Below are positions 8,646-18,657 of a stretch of DNA of 64,000 bases, piece by piece. The stretch comes from CAVPDE01 sp963702565 (GTDB lineage Bacteria > Desulfobacterota > DSM-4660 > Desulfatiglandales > HGW-15). The notes beneath the pieces are model-generated. The model made no database searches. It saw only the letters and a list, made by a program, of their open reading frames with translations, and was not told the origin of the DNA. Each line of letters begins with the position of its first letter. Within the stretch, counting starts at the first letter, position 1. The position numbers and the translations under genes were made by a program. The DNA lies in the NCBI GenBank assembly GCA_963702565.1, contig CAVPDE010000018.1, positions 186,001 to 250,000 on the forward strand, in the 5' to 3' direction.

Positions 8646-9849
8646 ATGGCTAAAAACTGGCTTCTTGTTGTCGGCGCCAGGCCCAACTTCATGAAAGTCG
8701 CCCCCCTGATTCGGGCGATCGACAAGCACAACCATTCTCTTGACTCGTCACTTGTCGCTATTCACTATCTTCTCGTCCACACGGGCCAGCACTATGACGC
8801 CAACATGTCCGACGCTTTTTTCCGTGATCTGAAGCTCCCCGAGCCGGACCTCCACCTTGGGGTCGGCTCCGGAAATCACGGCGAGCAGACAGGGAAGGTC
8901 CTCATTGAATTCGAGAAGGTACTTCTGAAGGAGCAGCCCGACCTGGTGATTGTCGTGGGCGACGTTAACTCCACTCTGGCATGTGCCCTGGCTGCTGTGA
9001 AGCTTCACATCGATGTGGCTCACGTTGAAGCAGGCCTGCGCAGTTTTGACCGGAACATGCCCGAGGAAATCAACCGGCTGCTGACGGATGCCATTTCAGA
9101 CTACCTGTTCACTCCGTCACCGGAAGGCGATGAAAACCTGGCCAAAGAGGGCATCCCAGCCGAGAAGATTTTTCTGGTCGGAGACATCATGGTGGACAGC
9201 CTGCTCTTTCACCTCGATCAAGCTAAGAAGACCAATATTCTTGCACGGCTCGGACTTAGACCACGGACAACGGACCACGGACAACGGACTTCTTTGCTTC
9301 CCTTTGCTCTCATGACTCTCCATCGCCCTGCCAATGTGGATGACAAGCAGGCTCTGGAGAAGATTGTCCGGGGGCTCCTCGAAGTGAGCTCCCATTTCCC
9401 GATCCTCTTCCCGGTCCACCCTCGGACTGCAAAGCAGATCAAAGCCTTTGGCATGAGAGGCTTCGTTTGAATTCCATTCTTCGCCTGACATAAAGTCGGA
9501 AGAATACTTCGAGAACGGAGCCCTCAAAAAGAAGATCCACTGTTTTGCGCCGCTGGGCTACCTTGATTTCCTGAACCTCATGTGCAATGCAAGGGTCGTT
9601 CTCACGGATTCAGGCGGTATCCAGGAAGAGACGACCGTTCTCAATATCCCGTGCATTACCCTGAGAGATACGACCGAGCGGCCCATCACGTTGACGGAGG
9701 GAACCAACGTGCTGGTCCACAACGACCCTGAGAAGATCGTCGCCGAAGTCAAGAAAGTCCTGAGCGGGCAGACAAGAGTCAGTCAGTGCCCGTCTCTGTG
9801 GGACGGCCACACTGCCGAACGCATCGTCGCCATCCTAGCCCGCCGTTAG
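8646..9849 (+). pseudogene. wecB: UDP-GlcNAc 2-epimerase (non-hydrolysing), frameshifted
   Basis: Residues 1-274 (8646-9470) are a clear WecB/WbpI-type epimerase: VVGARPNFMKVAPL, HTGQHYD, HVEAGLRSFDRNMPEEINR, and the HPRT motif. After about 9457 the frame changes by +1 and the protein continues without loss: SFEFHSSPDIKS...LDFLNLMCNARVVLTDSGGIQEE...RPITLTEGTNVLV, to a stop at 9849. A single one-base insertion (or two-base loss) between about 9457 and 9468 explains it. Undamaged, the product would be about 400 residues, normal for the family. It would make UDP-ManNAc or the WbpI-type 2-epimer. A short insert GLRPRTTDHGQRTS (9256-9292) is coded by a GGACAACGGAC-type word repeat. A sequencing error cannot be excluded. 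Confidence 0.85.
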
Positions 9850-10311
9850 TGTGGAGGGCTTGCCCGCCATCCGTGTGGCGGGCTGGCCAAGCACGGCTGA
9901 GAGATAGGAGGCAGTCCTCACGCCCGCTCGCTCGCGCCGGTCTTCTTGTATTCTGTCTCCTGTCTTCTTCTGTGATGCGCGCCTTCAACGATTTTGACGA
10001 CTTTCCCGTGTTGAACGGTTTCAACGACTTGAACGGCATTTTATGCTCGTTTCCCCGTCTTCTTTTCTGCACACTCGATTTGCCCTACTCCGCACACGTC
10101 TACGAAGAAATCCGAGTATTAGGCTGTCTAAATCGTCGGTGCCAATGGTAGTTCAAAATGATCAGTCCATGAATTTCTTAATAATGTCATTATATTGCCT
10201 TTCACGTTTTAGTGGCAGGTCTCCTTTATCCGCCAAGTCAAACCCGCTGGCACCTTCCTTGCTTTGTATGCTGCTCGGAGCCAAATCCGAGCAGATTAGG
10301 AGAGCAAGGCT
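9850..10311. other. gap: hairpins, short-word repeats, leader of the HAF gene
   Basis: A GC-rich inverted segment (CCCGCCATCC...GTGGCGGGC, about 9864-9888) and a fragment of the dispersed element (about 9918-9945) follow the epimerase. Positions 9985-10037 repeat the word TTCAACGA/TTGAACGG. A perfect hairpin GCTCGGA-GCCAAA-TCCGAGC sits at 10273-10292, 20 bases before the next start and next to AGGAGAG. It could affect translation. No gene is recognised. Confidence 0.5.
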
Positions 10312-12273
10312 ATGTGTGCAAAACAATCCATCACCTCAAGAGCGGTCATCCTGGCGTGGCTTTTGTTCCTTTTCACAGCCTCAAACGCCTTTGCATATGA
10401 TTATCAAGTCACAGAGATCCAGCCTCTGCCAGGTTACACGGCAAGCCGGGCCATGGGAATCAACAACCTGGGAGAGGTTGTTGGGAGGTTCTATAATCTG
10501 AACCCAACCACCGGAGAAGCCATCAACCGCAAGGCGTTCGTATGGGACCCCACGAATGGGGCGTATCTCTTGCCGACACTGAGCGGCGAGTGCAGCGCCT
10601 GGGACATCAACGACAATGGTTTTGCAGTTGGATACTCTTACAATGCTTCCGCCAAGCAGCGCGCTGTCTTATGGGATCTCCATGTGAACACCATCGATGA
10701 CATTGGCGCGCTCAGGAATCCTACCACCGGAGTCTACGGTGGTAGCAGCACGGCCTACGGTATCAACAATCTGGACCAGGTCGTGGGGAGCGCCGACATT
10801 CCAAACAACACCAACACATTTACGCCCTTTCATGCATTCCTGGACGATACATCAGGAATCAGTGATCTTGGCACCCTGAACACCACCATGCCCGAATGGC
10901 AGTACGGGTACAGCATCGCGTATTGTACAAACAATAACGGGCAGGTTGTAGGCATAGCCCAGGATACCCCATGGGCGGGTTTTATATATGATGACGCCGA
11001 CGGCATGAGGATGCTTCCAAAGGATCCGGCTCATGGAGACAAAGAATGGTACGCAGTGGTCATCAATGACTCCGGCCTTATCGGCGGCCATGTGATCGCA
11101 GGCACAAATAAGTCTCTTCCATACTACTGGCCCAATGAATCAACCGCCCCTGTCAAGATCACAATGCCAGCGGGTTTCCCTTATGGCGAAATTTATGGCA
11201 TCAATGCTTCAGGTCAGATGGTCGGTATCATGTGGAGCAGTGATCAGGCAGGAGCCACGGAGCATGCTTTTGTATTTGACACCCAAAACGGTGTTCGTGA
11301 CCTGAACAATCTGATAGACCCCGCCTCTGGCTGGGTCCTGCATTTTGCCCGAGATATCAACGATCGCGGCCAGATTGCAGGCTATGGTGAGTTGGGCAGT
11401 AACAAGCGCGGATTTACCCTTACCCTTCAATCTAATCTGTTCTGTTTCTTCAATTTGCAAGGCACCTGGCAGTGGCAGTCAGATACGTGGAGCCAGCTTA
11501 CGGCGGCCAACCCGGAAAGTATGGTGGCCTCGGGTTCTGTATTGTATGCGGACTTTGGAGCAGGCGGCATCTATAAGTACGACTTGGGTGTATGGAGACA
11601 GCTTACAGCGACCAACCCGGAGAGCATGGTAGCCTCGGGTTCAGTTCTATATGCGGACCTTGGGACAGGCGGCATCCACAAATATGAAACGGGTGTATGG
11701 AGCCAGCTTACGGCGGCCAACCCGGAAAGTATGGTGGTCTCGGGTTCTGTATTGTATGCGGACCTTGGGACAGGCGGCATCCACAAATATGAAACGGGTG
11801 TATGGAGCCAGCTTACGGCGGCCAACCCGGAAAGTATGGTGGTCTCGGGTTCTGTATTGTATGCGGACCTTGGGACAGGCGGCATCCACAAATATGAAAC
11901 GGGTGTATGGAGCCAGCTTACGGCGGCCAACCCGGAAAGTATGGTGGTCTCGGGTTCTGTATTATATGCGGACCTTGGGACAGGCGGCATCCACAAATAT
12001 GAAACGGGTGTATGGAGACAGCTTACGGCGGCCAACCCGGAAAGTATGGCGGTCTCGGGTTCTGTATTGTATGCGGACCTTGGGACAGGCGGCATCCACA
12101 AATATGAAACGGGTGTATGGAGACAGCTTACGGCGGCCAACCCGGAAAGTATGATGGTCTCGGGTTCTGTATTGTATGCGGACCTTGGGACAGGCGGCAT
12201 CCACAAGTACGACTTGGGTGTATGGAGCCAGCTTACGGCGGCCAACCCGGTAAGTATGGCGGGAGGCTTGTAA
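10312..12273 (+). CDS. secreted HAF-repeat protein with 35-residue tandem repeats
   Basis: This 653-residue exported protein begins with a signal peptide (residues 1-28, cleavage after SNAFA). Residues about 30-370 hold at least seven HAF-type repeats, recognised by the I-N-x-x-G-x-x-V-G core (GINNLGEVVG, INDNGFAVG, GINNLDQVVG, INDSGLIGG, INASGQMVG, INDRGQIAG). From residue 393 to the end come seven complete and one partial copy of a 35-residue unit (W-S/R-QLTAANPESM...YADLGTGGIHKY). The function of HAF proteins is unknown; they are extracellular and may form propeller- or solenoid-like surfaces. The start has AGGAGAG upstream and gives an intact signal peptide. Position inside the EPS locus suggests a matrix or surface role, by inference. 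Confidence 0.8.
   Translation: MCAKQSITSRAVILAWLLFLFTASNAFAYDYQVTEIQPLPGYTASRAMGINNLGEVVGRFYNLNPTTGEAINRKAFVWDPTNGAYLLPTLSGECSAWDINDNGFAVGYSYNASAKQRAVLWDLHVNTIDDIGALRNPTTGVYGGSSTAYGINNLDQVVGSADIPNNTNTFTPFHAFLDDTSGISDLGTLNTTMPEWQYGYSIAYCTNNNGQVVGIAQDTPWAGFIYDDADGMRMLPKDPAHGDKEWYAVVINDSGLIGGHVIAGTNKSLPYYWPNESTAPVKITMPAGFPYGEIYGINASGQMVGIMWSSDQAGATEHAFVFDTQNGVRDLNNLIDPASGWVLHFARDINDRGQIAGYGELGSNKRGFTLTLQSNLFCFFNLQGTWQWQSDTWSQLTAANPESMVASGSVLYADFGAGGIYKYDLGVWRQLTATNPESMVASGSVLYADLGTGGIHKYETGVWSQLTAANPESMVVSGSVLYADLGTGGIHKYETGVWSQLTAANPESMVVSGSVLYADLGTGGIHKYETGVWSQLTAANPESMVVSGSVLYADLGTGGIHKYETGVWRQLTAANPESMAVSGSVLYADLGTGGIHKYETGVWRQLTAANPESMMVSGSVLYADLGTGGIHKYDLGVWSQLTAANPVSMAGGL
11488..12270 (+). 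repeat. 105-bp in-frame tandem repeat, 7 full and 1 partial unit
   Basis: Units begin at the TGG codons at 11488, 11593, 11698, 11803, 11908, 12013, 12118 and 12223, exactly 105 bases apart. Units three to five are almost identical in DNA, which points to recent expansion or ongoing slippage. The outermost units are more diverged. Confidence 0.95.
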
Positions 12274-12696
12274 TGGCTGCCACCGATAATTCATAGAGGT
12301 AGCGATATTGGTTAGACAGAGTTAAGAGGAGCAGAAAATCTTGCTTTGGGGCGGCAGAGATCCGTTCTCAAAGACTTTTTCATTTCCAGAGGCAATCCCG
12401 AATAGGCAGAACCCCCTTTTGGTGGCAGATATCGATGCGTTCATAGAGCTGATAAAACCACAGGCTTTGCCGGTGCACTGACTTGACCGAGTGAGTGAGC
12501 CGACAGATTCTTCAAGTCCCCGCTGAGAGCGAAGAGCCGCCCCAATTAGAATTTGACGCGAATTCCCTCAACACCTCCAAAAACGAAGAGAGTCATGTCA
12601 TCTGGAAAGCGCGCTACCGTATCAAGCATACCGAAATTTCCTGGCGCGCCGACAAAGACTCCTTGTAGTAACAAGACCACGGATTCCCGAAGGTTT
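12274..12696. other. gap without recognised gene
   Basis: I see no gene, repeat family member or clear terminator here. An in-frame extension upstream of the next gene (from 12553) is possible, but its Lys/Ser/Thr/Pro-rich composition does not look like part of a methyltransferase. Confidence 0.4.
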
Positions 12697-13485
12697 ATGG
12701 TTTGGAAGGGTGGAGAAACCGACTTAGCCTCATTGTACGAAGAGAAGCTTCCTGAGTACGTTGAACGCCGTACCATCGATTCATACAGCGCCAAGCGAAT
12801 CGCGTTGGAAGTGAAGGAATTCAAAATCCCTAACCTCTTGTCAGTACTTCCCAAGGGCTTCGAGTATGAGTCGATTGTGGAAATAGGCTGCGCTACAGGC
12901 GAACTGATTTCAACTTTTCCGGGAGCGAGAGTGAGACGGAGGGTTGGGTTCGACCTATCCCTGGGGAACATCAATGCTGCTCAAATGCGATTCCCAAGTA
13001 CGGCTTTTCATGCCTGTGACTTTCGAGTATCCACAGAGCATTTCGATATGGTCATTTTGAGCGACGTGCTGGAACATGTACCGGACGACTCTAAGTTCCT
13101 CAGAGATGCAGCAAGCATAGGGAAGTTGGTTTTGGTGAACCTTCCATTGGAGAAGTGTTTGGCCAGTCTGTTCAGAAATTATGGTCCGGAAGATGCGTCA
13201 GGGCACCTGAGAAAATACTCCTTTGCAGATGGGATGAAGTTGTTTGAGGAGGCCGGCCTTGCCGTGCTAGACCACCGACGCATTTGGGTAATGGAAAGTA
13301 GCTATGAATTGCAGCGGCAGCAATTGAACAAAGCTATGCTTGGCTCGGAGTTCAGAGGCAACGCATCGACTCGTTTGGCAAAACAGCTGATCTTCCGCGT
13401 CTGTAGGGGTTTCGTGAAGGTGGGTCGCGTTGTATTCTCCAGCAACCTGTTTGCTTCGGCGCAAATGCAGACAAAGAAAAGATGA
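12697..13485 (+). CDS. class I SAM-dependent methyltransferase
   Basis: From 12697 this is a 262-residue protein. The SAM-binding motif I is VEIGCATGELI (about residue 60), with GFDLS as motif II, HACDF and ILSDVLEHVPDD following. The overall type is Methyltransf_11/23. It probably methylates a sugar or lipid-linked intermediate in the polysaccharide pathway. The ATG at 12697 is chosen because homology-like sequence begins there (MVWKGGETDLASLYEEKLPEYVERR); ATGs at 12553 and 12595 would add about 35-50 unstructured residues and are possible. It overlaps the flippase gene by four bases (ATGA), showing translational coupling. Confidence 0.8.
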   Translation: MVWKGGETDLASLYEEKLPEYVERRTIDSYSAKRIALEVKEFKIPNLLSVLPKGFEYESIVEIGCATGELISTFPGARVRRRVGFDLSLGNINAAQMRFPSTAFHACDFRVSTEHFDMVILSDVLEHVPDDSKFLRDAASIGKLVLVNLPLEKCLASLFRNYGPEDASGHLRKYSFADGMKLFEEAGLAVLDHRRIWVMESSYELQRQQLNKAMLGSEFRGNASTRLAKQLIFRVCRGFVKVGRVVFSSNLFASAQMQTKKR

Positions 13486-14780
13486 GTTTGCCCAGCGGAC
13501 TCGGGATATCACTAGCGATTCAGATAGTCGGTTCGCTGGCTACCGTGCTGGCAACGGTTTTCATTACCCGCACTTATGGACCAGAAGGACAAGGTTACCT
13601 CAGCTACTTTCGGTCGACTGTTGATTTAGCGGTCAGCATAGGGACATTCGGTTTGCCTCAGGCATTCGTCTATATGATCAACTCCAGTCTGCTTTCCGTG
13701 GGGTGGGCCTTAAAATTCTCCCGCTCCTATTCCATACTCTTCGCGCTGTTCGCTGCCTGCACCGGGGCGGTCATTTATGCCTCAGGTGCTGCCCATGCGC
13801 ACGGGTTCGATGGGTTTGCGGTCGGTTGCGCTGTTCTGGCCTCTGCAGGACTTCTCGCACATGGCTTGTATCGTGCGATAGCGCTGGTGACAACATCTAC
13901 CGGTGTTTTCAATGTAGTTACGGTTCTGCCGGCCGTATTGATACTCTTTTTCTACTTCATCGCGCAGCCCGTCAATTTTGCGGTGCTTGTCTTCGCCCAT
14001 GTGCTGGCTACGCTTCTATCGGTGGCTGCGGTCATGGCCGTTCTAGGAAGAAAGAAATGGCCTAGCCATAGCCTCCATGCAGGACTGAGCATTTTGAAAT
14101 ATGCGGCCCGCTATGGGATGTGGTCGTTTGTCCCGCACATTGGTTTGGCAGCGTCAACCGTTGGGACGTATGCGCTCTTGCGGCAAGGAGCTGGTGGCGA
14201 TGGCGCTGTCGGGCAATTTGCGGTTGGGGTTCTGGTGCTATCTGCAGCCGTCCTGCCGTTGAATATGATCATCCCGGTACTCTTTAATGCTTGGTCTGGT
14301 GGTGCAGAAGAACCACGTCGGACGTCGTTCATCAAGCTGGCCCATCTTGGTACTCTCTTTTCCTGCCTTGGGCTCACGGCAGGGGTAGCATTGGCGGAGC
14401 CTTTGACCATGCTTATCCTGGGTCGTGACTTACTGCCATCTGTGGTAGTCACTCAGATCATGCTTACGGGGATTTTCGCCTTGTATCAAAGCCGATTGTC
14501 GTCTGCGCTTCTTCTCTCTTTGGGAAGAGCGGATTCCGTTGCGATCGGTGCCGCAATCAGGGCCGTTGTCATCATGGCGCTGCTGGCTCAGGGATTCGCG
14601 GAATCGATCACTACGACGGCAGTCGCTTGGATAGTCGGAGAATTCGCAGGAGTCGGTTACCTCATCTTTAAAATGGTTCGAGTCACAGGTTGGCCGATAC
14701 TCGCGAGCCTGGGTCTGTCGCCGAGCTGGGCAGTGCGGGAACTGATTACTCGGCGTACGTTCGAACGTTGGAATCCCTAG
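13482..14780 (+). CDS. polysaccharide flippase (Wzx-like, MOP superfamily)
   Basis: This 432-residue protein has about 12 hydrophobic segments along its whole length. It begins with SLPSGLGISLAIQIVGSLATVLATVFITRTYGPEGQGYLSYF, the usual start of MOP-superfamily oligosaccharide translocases (a helix, then an R-x-x-G-x-x-G-x-G-x-x-x loop). It would move undecaprenyl-linked repeat units across the inner membrane. It overlaps the methyltransferase by four bases. About 570 bases without a recognised gene follow. Confidence 0.8.
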   Translation: MSLPSGLGISLAIQIVGSLATVLATVFITRTYGPEGQGYLSYFRSTVDLAVSIGTFGLPQAFVYMINSSLLSVGWALKFSRSYSILFALFAACTGAVIYASGAAHAHGFDGFAVGCAVLASAGLLAHGLYRAIALVTTSTGVFNVVTVLPAVLILFFYFIAQPVNFAVLVFAHVLATLLSVAAVMAVLGRKKWPSHSLHAGLSILKYAARYGMWSFVPHIGLAASTVGTYALLRQGAGGDGAVGQFAVGVLVLSAAVLPLNMIIPVLFNAWSGGAEEPRRTSFIKLAHLGTLFSCLGLTAGVALAEPLTMLILGRDLLPSVVVTQIMLTGIFALYQSRLSSALLLSLGRADSVAIGAAIRAVVIMALLAQGFAESITTTAVAWIVGEFAGVGYLIFKMVRVTGWPILASLGLSPSWAVRELITRRTFERWNP

Positions 14781-15352
14781 CAAGGAGAGTGAAAACCCCC
14801 GATCTTAAGATGGGCGAAAGCCCCTAAAATCTCCTTAGGCGACGCTAAGAGCTCGGATCTCATAGAAAAAAACGGTCAGGCGGCCACCGGATGCGGATTC
14901 CAAAGTTCCGGGGCCGGGTTCTCATCGGGTCAGTTGCGATTCGATGCCCGGGCCTTTTGTTGCAGATTGATCCGTAGCAGGAGATCTGGATCGCTTGAGG
15001 TGAGGCATACCTGCATCATATCAATATCCTCATTGACTATCACCGAGCTCAGAGTCTCGCAAGATCGTGAAGTGGTCGAAAGAAACCGGCGCGCATAGTG
15101 TGCTCTCCGAATTCGCACATTTGAAGAAGGATACTAGAACGCGCATCTTTGCGCGCGGGGGTATCTTGCCGTCAGCCCGAAGGGTATCATGGACCGATTG
15201 ATCCAGCAGGATATGGACGGGCAGGAGAGGGAGCCTCGCGTCGGTAACCTCCGATTTCAAACTGCTCCCCCCAACACCGGTCTTACGGAAGAGGGTCGGT
15301 TTGTTTGCATTTCGCCATTGATTGCTCCTGCGATAGCTGCAAGATCGTTGTA
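14781..15352. other. gap of about 570 bases, no recognised gene
   Basis: Only short open frames occur (for example 15189-15353), with no family match I can recognise. CGCGCATCTTTGCGCGCG at about 15140-15157 is a small inverted repeat. The stretch may be the remains of a lost gene, but I cannot name it. Confidence 0.35.
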
Positions 15353-16708
15353 ATGGACCTGCAAAATAGTCTCATTCTTCTCGCTTATGTACCCAACGCT
15401 GCCGTACTGATAGCGGCTTCCATTTTGTCGCTTCAAAGAAAGAGAATTTACGGGGTTTTGTGGGGCGCCCTCCTTGTTTTTCATATACTTTCTATCGCTC
15501 AGTCCAAGTCCTTATTGGCGGAGTTCGGCTCTGGTACCCTTCTGCTGGGGCAGGCGTTGATGCTCTTGTCCAATAGCTTACTCTTTGCGATATGTTTTCT
15601 TTTCGAGAGGTTTCTCCTAAGAAACGACGTCAGTTTTAAAGGCGTTCGAAGCTGGCTGACCAGCCCTGACCCAACCAAACACCGTTACCTCATTATGGTA
15701 GTGATTGTGAGTGTCGCGGTTATTGGCATGCAAGTGCGGGATGGGTTCGAGAGACTAATTATCGGCTGGGAAGAGGCACGTGAGTCGACAAGCATGCTGG
15801 ACTCAGTTTCTATATTCCTCAGCTTCATTATATTCCCGAGTGTATGGGTGGCCATTAGGTCCAAGTTGTATTTGCTGGCACTACTCTTTGGGTTGGTCTA
15901 TTTGGGTGTTTTTCAAGTTATCGGATCCAGAGCCGTTTTACTGACACTGCTTGCTGCAGCGTATGCCGAATTGCTGCTCTCGGAATTAAGCCTTCGAAGA
16001 AGACTGTTGATCATGGTGCTGTTGGGCCTCCTAGGGGCTGGGTTGCACACCGCCTCTCGATTAACGCGAGGCCATGGTTTGTTGGGTATAGTCGACATAT
16101 TTGCGAGCGGTGACGCAACTGTCTTAATTGATATGTTGACGGACCTGGACCTGTCCGGTGGAGAGGCGAATATCTACCGTTATTACAACTATGTTATAGA
16201 AGCAAGCTATGATGACTATCCTTATCATGCGTGGGTGACTGTGAAAAGGCTGGCCTTGCTTTATTTCCCAACGGGTTGGGCCCCCGATATAAAGCCGATG
16301 GATATAACCTATCGACTGTATTCTGATGCTTTTGCGGACGGAATCTTCAATGAAAGTGCCTTTTTTGAGAGGCTGAGGATCACCATGGAGGGCGAACAAG
16401 CTGGTTCCATACACCCAACTCTCTGGGGGGATATGTACGCCAACGGCGGCTTGGCTGGGGTGGTGATATATCCGGTTTGCCTTGGGTTCTTCCTTGTCTT
16501 GATCGAAAGGTATATTCGCAAACTGAGCCCTGCGGGAATATTTCTGATAGTGCCATTGACGATCGTTGGGTATATCATGGTTGCTCGCGGAAACGTGGTG
16601 ATCGGTTTCGGATATTTGGGTTACATTATTCCCATGGTCATCGTGCTGGCGTACATTTCCCGTTTGCGCCTGTTCAACAAGAAAAGCAGGCGGAGTCTGG
16701 CGGAGTGA
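15353..16708 (+). CDS. O-antigen/oligosaccharide repeat-unit polymerase-like membrane protein
   Basis: This protein of about 451 residues has 10-12 predicted membrane helices. A large periplasmic loop near residues 270-370 contains EANIYRYYNYVIEASYDDYPYH and RLYSDAFADGIFNESAFFERLRITMEGEQAGSIHPTLWGDMYANGG. This is the Wzy / EpsG-like layout: low sequence identity, many helices and one large loop. It would join repeat units in the periplasm. The ATG at 15353 is preferred; a TTG at 15305 would add 16 polar, cysteine-rich residues before the first helix. The stop overlaps the GTG of the next glycosyltransferase. Confidence 0.72.
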   Translation: MDLQNSLILLAYVPNAAVLIAASILSLQRKRIYGVLWGALLVFHILSIAQSKSLLAEFGSGTLLLGQALMLLSNSLLFAICFLFERFLLRNDVSFKGVRSWLTSPDPTKHRYLIMVVIVSVAVIGMQVRDGFERLIIGWEEARESTSMLDSVSIFLSFIIFPSVWVAIRSKLYLLALLFGLVYLGVFQVIGSRAVLLTLLAAAYAELLLSELSLRRRLLIMVLLGLLGAGLHTASRLTRGHGLLGIVDIFASGDATVLIDMLTDLDLSGGEANIYRYYNYVIEASYDDYPYHAWVTVKRLALLYFPTGWAPDIKPMDITYRLYSDAFADGIFNESAFFERLRITMEGEQAGSIHPTLWGDMYANGGLAGVVIYPVCLGFFLVLIERYIRKLSPAGIFLIVPLTIVGYIMVARGNVVIGFGYLGYIIPMVIVLAYISRLRLFNKKSRRSLAE

Positions 16709-17820
16709 TTCGGATACTCATGCTGGCTAATGCCGAATCAATACACACCGTTCGTTGGGCGAACGCCATCGCTGCCAACCAAGGCTACGAAGTGCATCTG
16801 GTCAGCCAGCGGGCGGCCTTGGAAAAGATACACGCGGATGTGAGGGTATGGGTAGCGCCATGGTCGACGAGTCTAGGGTATTTCTTGAATGCACCGTTCG
16901 TACGAGGAGTGATCCGAACGATTCGGCCGACTCTGGTGCATGCCCATTACGCATCAGGTTACGGTACCTTGGGGCGGTTGGCGGGGTTTCACCCGCTTGT
17001 TGTGTCCGTGTGGGGTGCGGATGTTTACGACTTCCCGCGAAAGTCAGCCGTTCACAAGTGGCTTATCCTGCGCAATCTAGCCAGCGCCGACAGAGTGCTC
17101 TCGACAAGCCAGGTGATGGCCGTTGAAACACAGAAGTACACAGAAAAGGAGATTGATGTAACGCCTTTTGGTGTAGAGCTCGACCAGTTCGAGCCTCGCG
17201 CGGAGGCAAGCATTTTCGGCCGTGAGGACATTGTTATCGGCACGGTTAAAACGCTGGACCCGAAATACGGTATCGAGTTCTTGATTCGCGCCTTTAGATT
17301 GGTGAAGGATAGGCACCCAAATCTTCGCTTGAAAATGTTGATTGTAGGTACTGGACCTGATGAGAGCCGGCTCAAGAAGCTTGCAGTCGAGCTCGGCGTC
17401 ATGCAGGACGCTGTTTTTGTGGGACACATCGAATACAGGGAGGTTCCAAGGTACCACAATATGCTGTCGGTGTCGGTATTCGTGTCGGTCAAGCATAGCG
17501 AGAGTTTTGGCGTTGCGGTGATCGAGGCGAGCGCTTGCGGCAAGCCCGTAGTGGTCGCGAACGTTGGTGGGTTACCTGAGGTGGTCGAGGATGGCGTTAC
17601 GGGATTCGTGGTGGAACCCAGGAATCCTGAGCAAACTGCAAATGCAATTGAGAAGCTTGTGCTGGATGAATCTCTCCGGAGACGAATGGGGGAGCGTGGC
17701 AAGAGGCGCGTAGCAAGGTTATACAATTGGACTGAGAATGTGAATGAAATGCTTCGAATTTACCGCGCAGTGATTGCAGGTGATTTGGCAGGTAAATGCC
17801 GTTTCTTTTCTGAGACGTAA
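16705..17820 (+). CDS. GT4-family glycosyltransferase
   Basis: This retaining glycosyltransferase has 371 residues. The N-terminal Rossmann half includes HTVRWANAIAAN and SVWGADVYDFPRKS. The C-terminal GT4 half has the HSESFGVAVIEASACGKPVV motif (E-x7-E type, about 265-285) and GGLPEVVEDGVTGFVVEPRNPE. It transfers a sugar from a nucleotide donor to the lipid-linked intermediate in the cytosol; donor and acceptor are unknown. The GTG at 16705 is chosen because it overlaps the preceding stop codon and has GGCGGAG upstream. The frame is open further upstream, but that part overlaps the polymerase and is not protein-like. Confidence 0.88.
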   Translation: MIRILMLANAESIHTVRWANAIAANQGYEVHLVSQRAALEKIHADVRVWVAPWSTSLGYFLNAPFVRGVIRTIRPTLVHAHYASGYGTLGRLAGFHPLVVSVWGADVYDFPRKSAVHKWLILRNLASADRVLSTSQVMAVETQKYTEKEIDVTPFGVELDQFEPRAEASIFGREDIVIGTVKTLDPKYGIEFLIRAFRLVKDRHPNLRLKMLIVGTGPDESRLKKLAVELGVMQDAVFVGHIEYREVPRYHNMLSVSVFVSVKHSESFGVAVIEASACGKPVVVANVGGLPEVVEDGVTGFVVEPRNPEQTANAIEKLVLDESLRRRMGERGKRRVARLYNWTENVNEMLRIYRAVIAGDLAGKCRFFSET

Positions 17821-18066
17821 AAGGGTCCCGAAAGGGTCCATGGAATATGGCGAATGCGGGCCGGCGAACCTCCCTGCAATCGGCCATTTAAGGGAGTCGT
17901 CTTGTTTGAGAATATGCTTAGCATGAACATGGGCAAGGCGGAGCATGAGGTGGTGAATACGGCTTGTTCCCAAGAACCGGCACCAACATCTCAGAGGGGT
18001 CGGCATGCGGCGACCGGCTATGAATTAAAAGGCATCACCGGCGAACGGCGAAACGGAAGATAAGGG

Positions 18067-18657
18067 GTGGATGGCCTGGATGGAACAAAACCGATAGGAT
18101 CAGAGGAGGCGACAATACCTAGTTGTGGTGCAGTGCATGGTATTCGCTACCTCCCTCTCTTGGGGAATGGTGCGGCCCGGACGATAATCGGATTCATCCT
18201 TCTTGGGGTATCTGCAATATTTGCGGGAACAGTATTCGATCAAGGCTGTATTGGCGTTCTTGCTTTAATTGCCGCAATGGCTTGGGCGCTTACGGTATTT
18301 CTCACGGAGAAATATGTCCACAAGTATCCTCAACGGTATTACGCATATTTTGCCGCCTCGCATCCAAAAGCCGCGATCGTCATGGCAGCAAGCCTATGGA
18401 TAATGGGATTTATCGCCGTTTGCGCGGCACCTGCAAATGATGCTTTATGGACGGCTTATGGCGTCTTCATTGCCTCGGATGCGCTTGTTTCTATTCCCCG
18501 CCGTCGGGATACTGCAGAGAGACCACACTCTGTGGCCTACAGGCCTCCTGGTGCAACAGATAGCGCCGAAAAAGTGCCCGCGGATTCCCATTCCATTAAT
18601 AAGGAGGCACACCCGGGAGATCAAGAGGTCCTTTTTGGTCAAATGCGCGCGCTATAG
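18067..18657 (+). pseudogene. truncated duplicate of the membrane N-terminus of the sugar transferase at 19132
   Basis: Up to 196 residues can be read. Residues about 35-150 (IIGFILLGVSAIFAGTVFDQG, EKYVHKYPQRYYAYFAASHPKAAI, DALWTAYGVFIASDALVSIPRRR) align closely with residues 15-135 of the protein starting at 19132 (TIGFVLLVLSVALARTFFGQG, QKYIHKYPQRYLTYLTAAHLKAAI, EVLWTGYAIFILADGLVSVPRRR). The catalytic sugar-transferase half is missing and the frame ends in sequence that belongs to a different gene remnant. It is most simply a decayed partial copy, though a short membrane protein might still be made. Confidence 0.65.

Noticed and set aside
9468..9470. TGA in the epimerase as a selenocysteine codon
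   Set aside because: Reading on in the same frame meets another stop after five codons, and the protein continues only in the +1 frame. No Cys is expected at that site.
11488..12273. CRISPR or minisatellite without coding role
   Set aside because: The 105-base unit keeps frame in all copies and encodes a regular 35-residue repeat inside a secreted protein.
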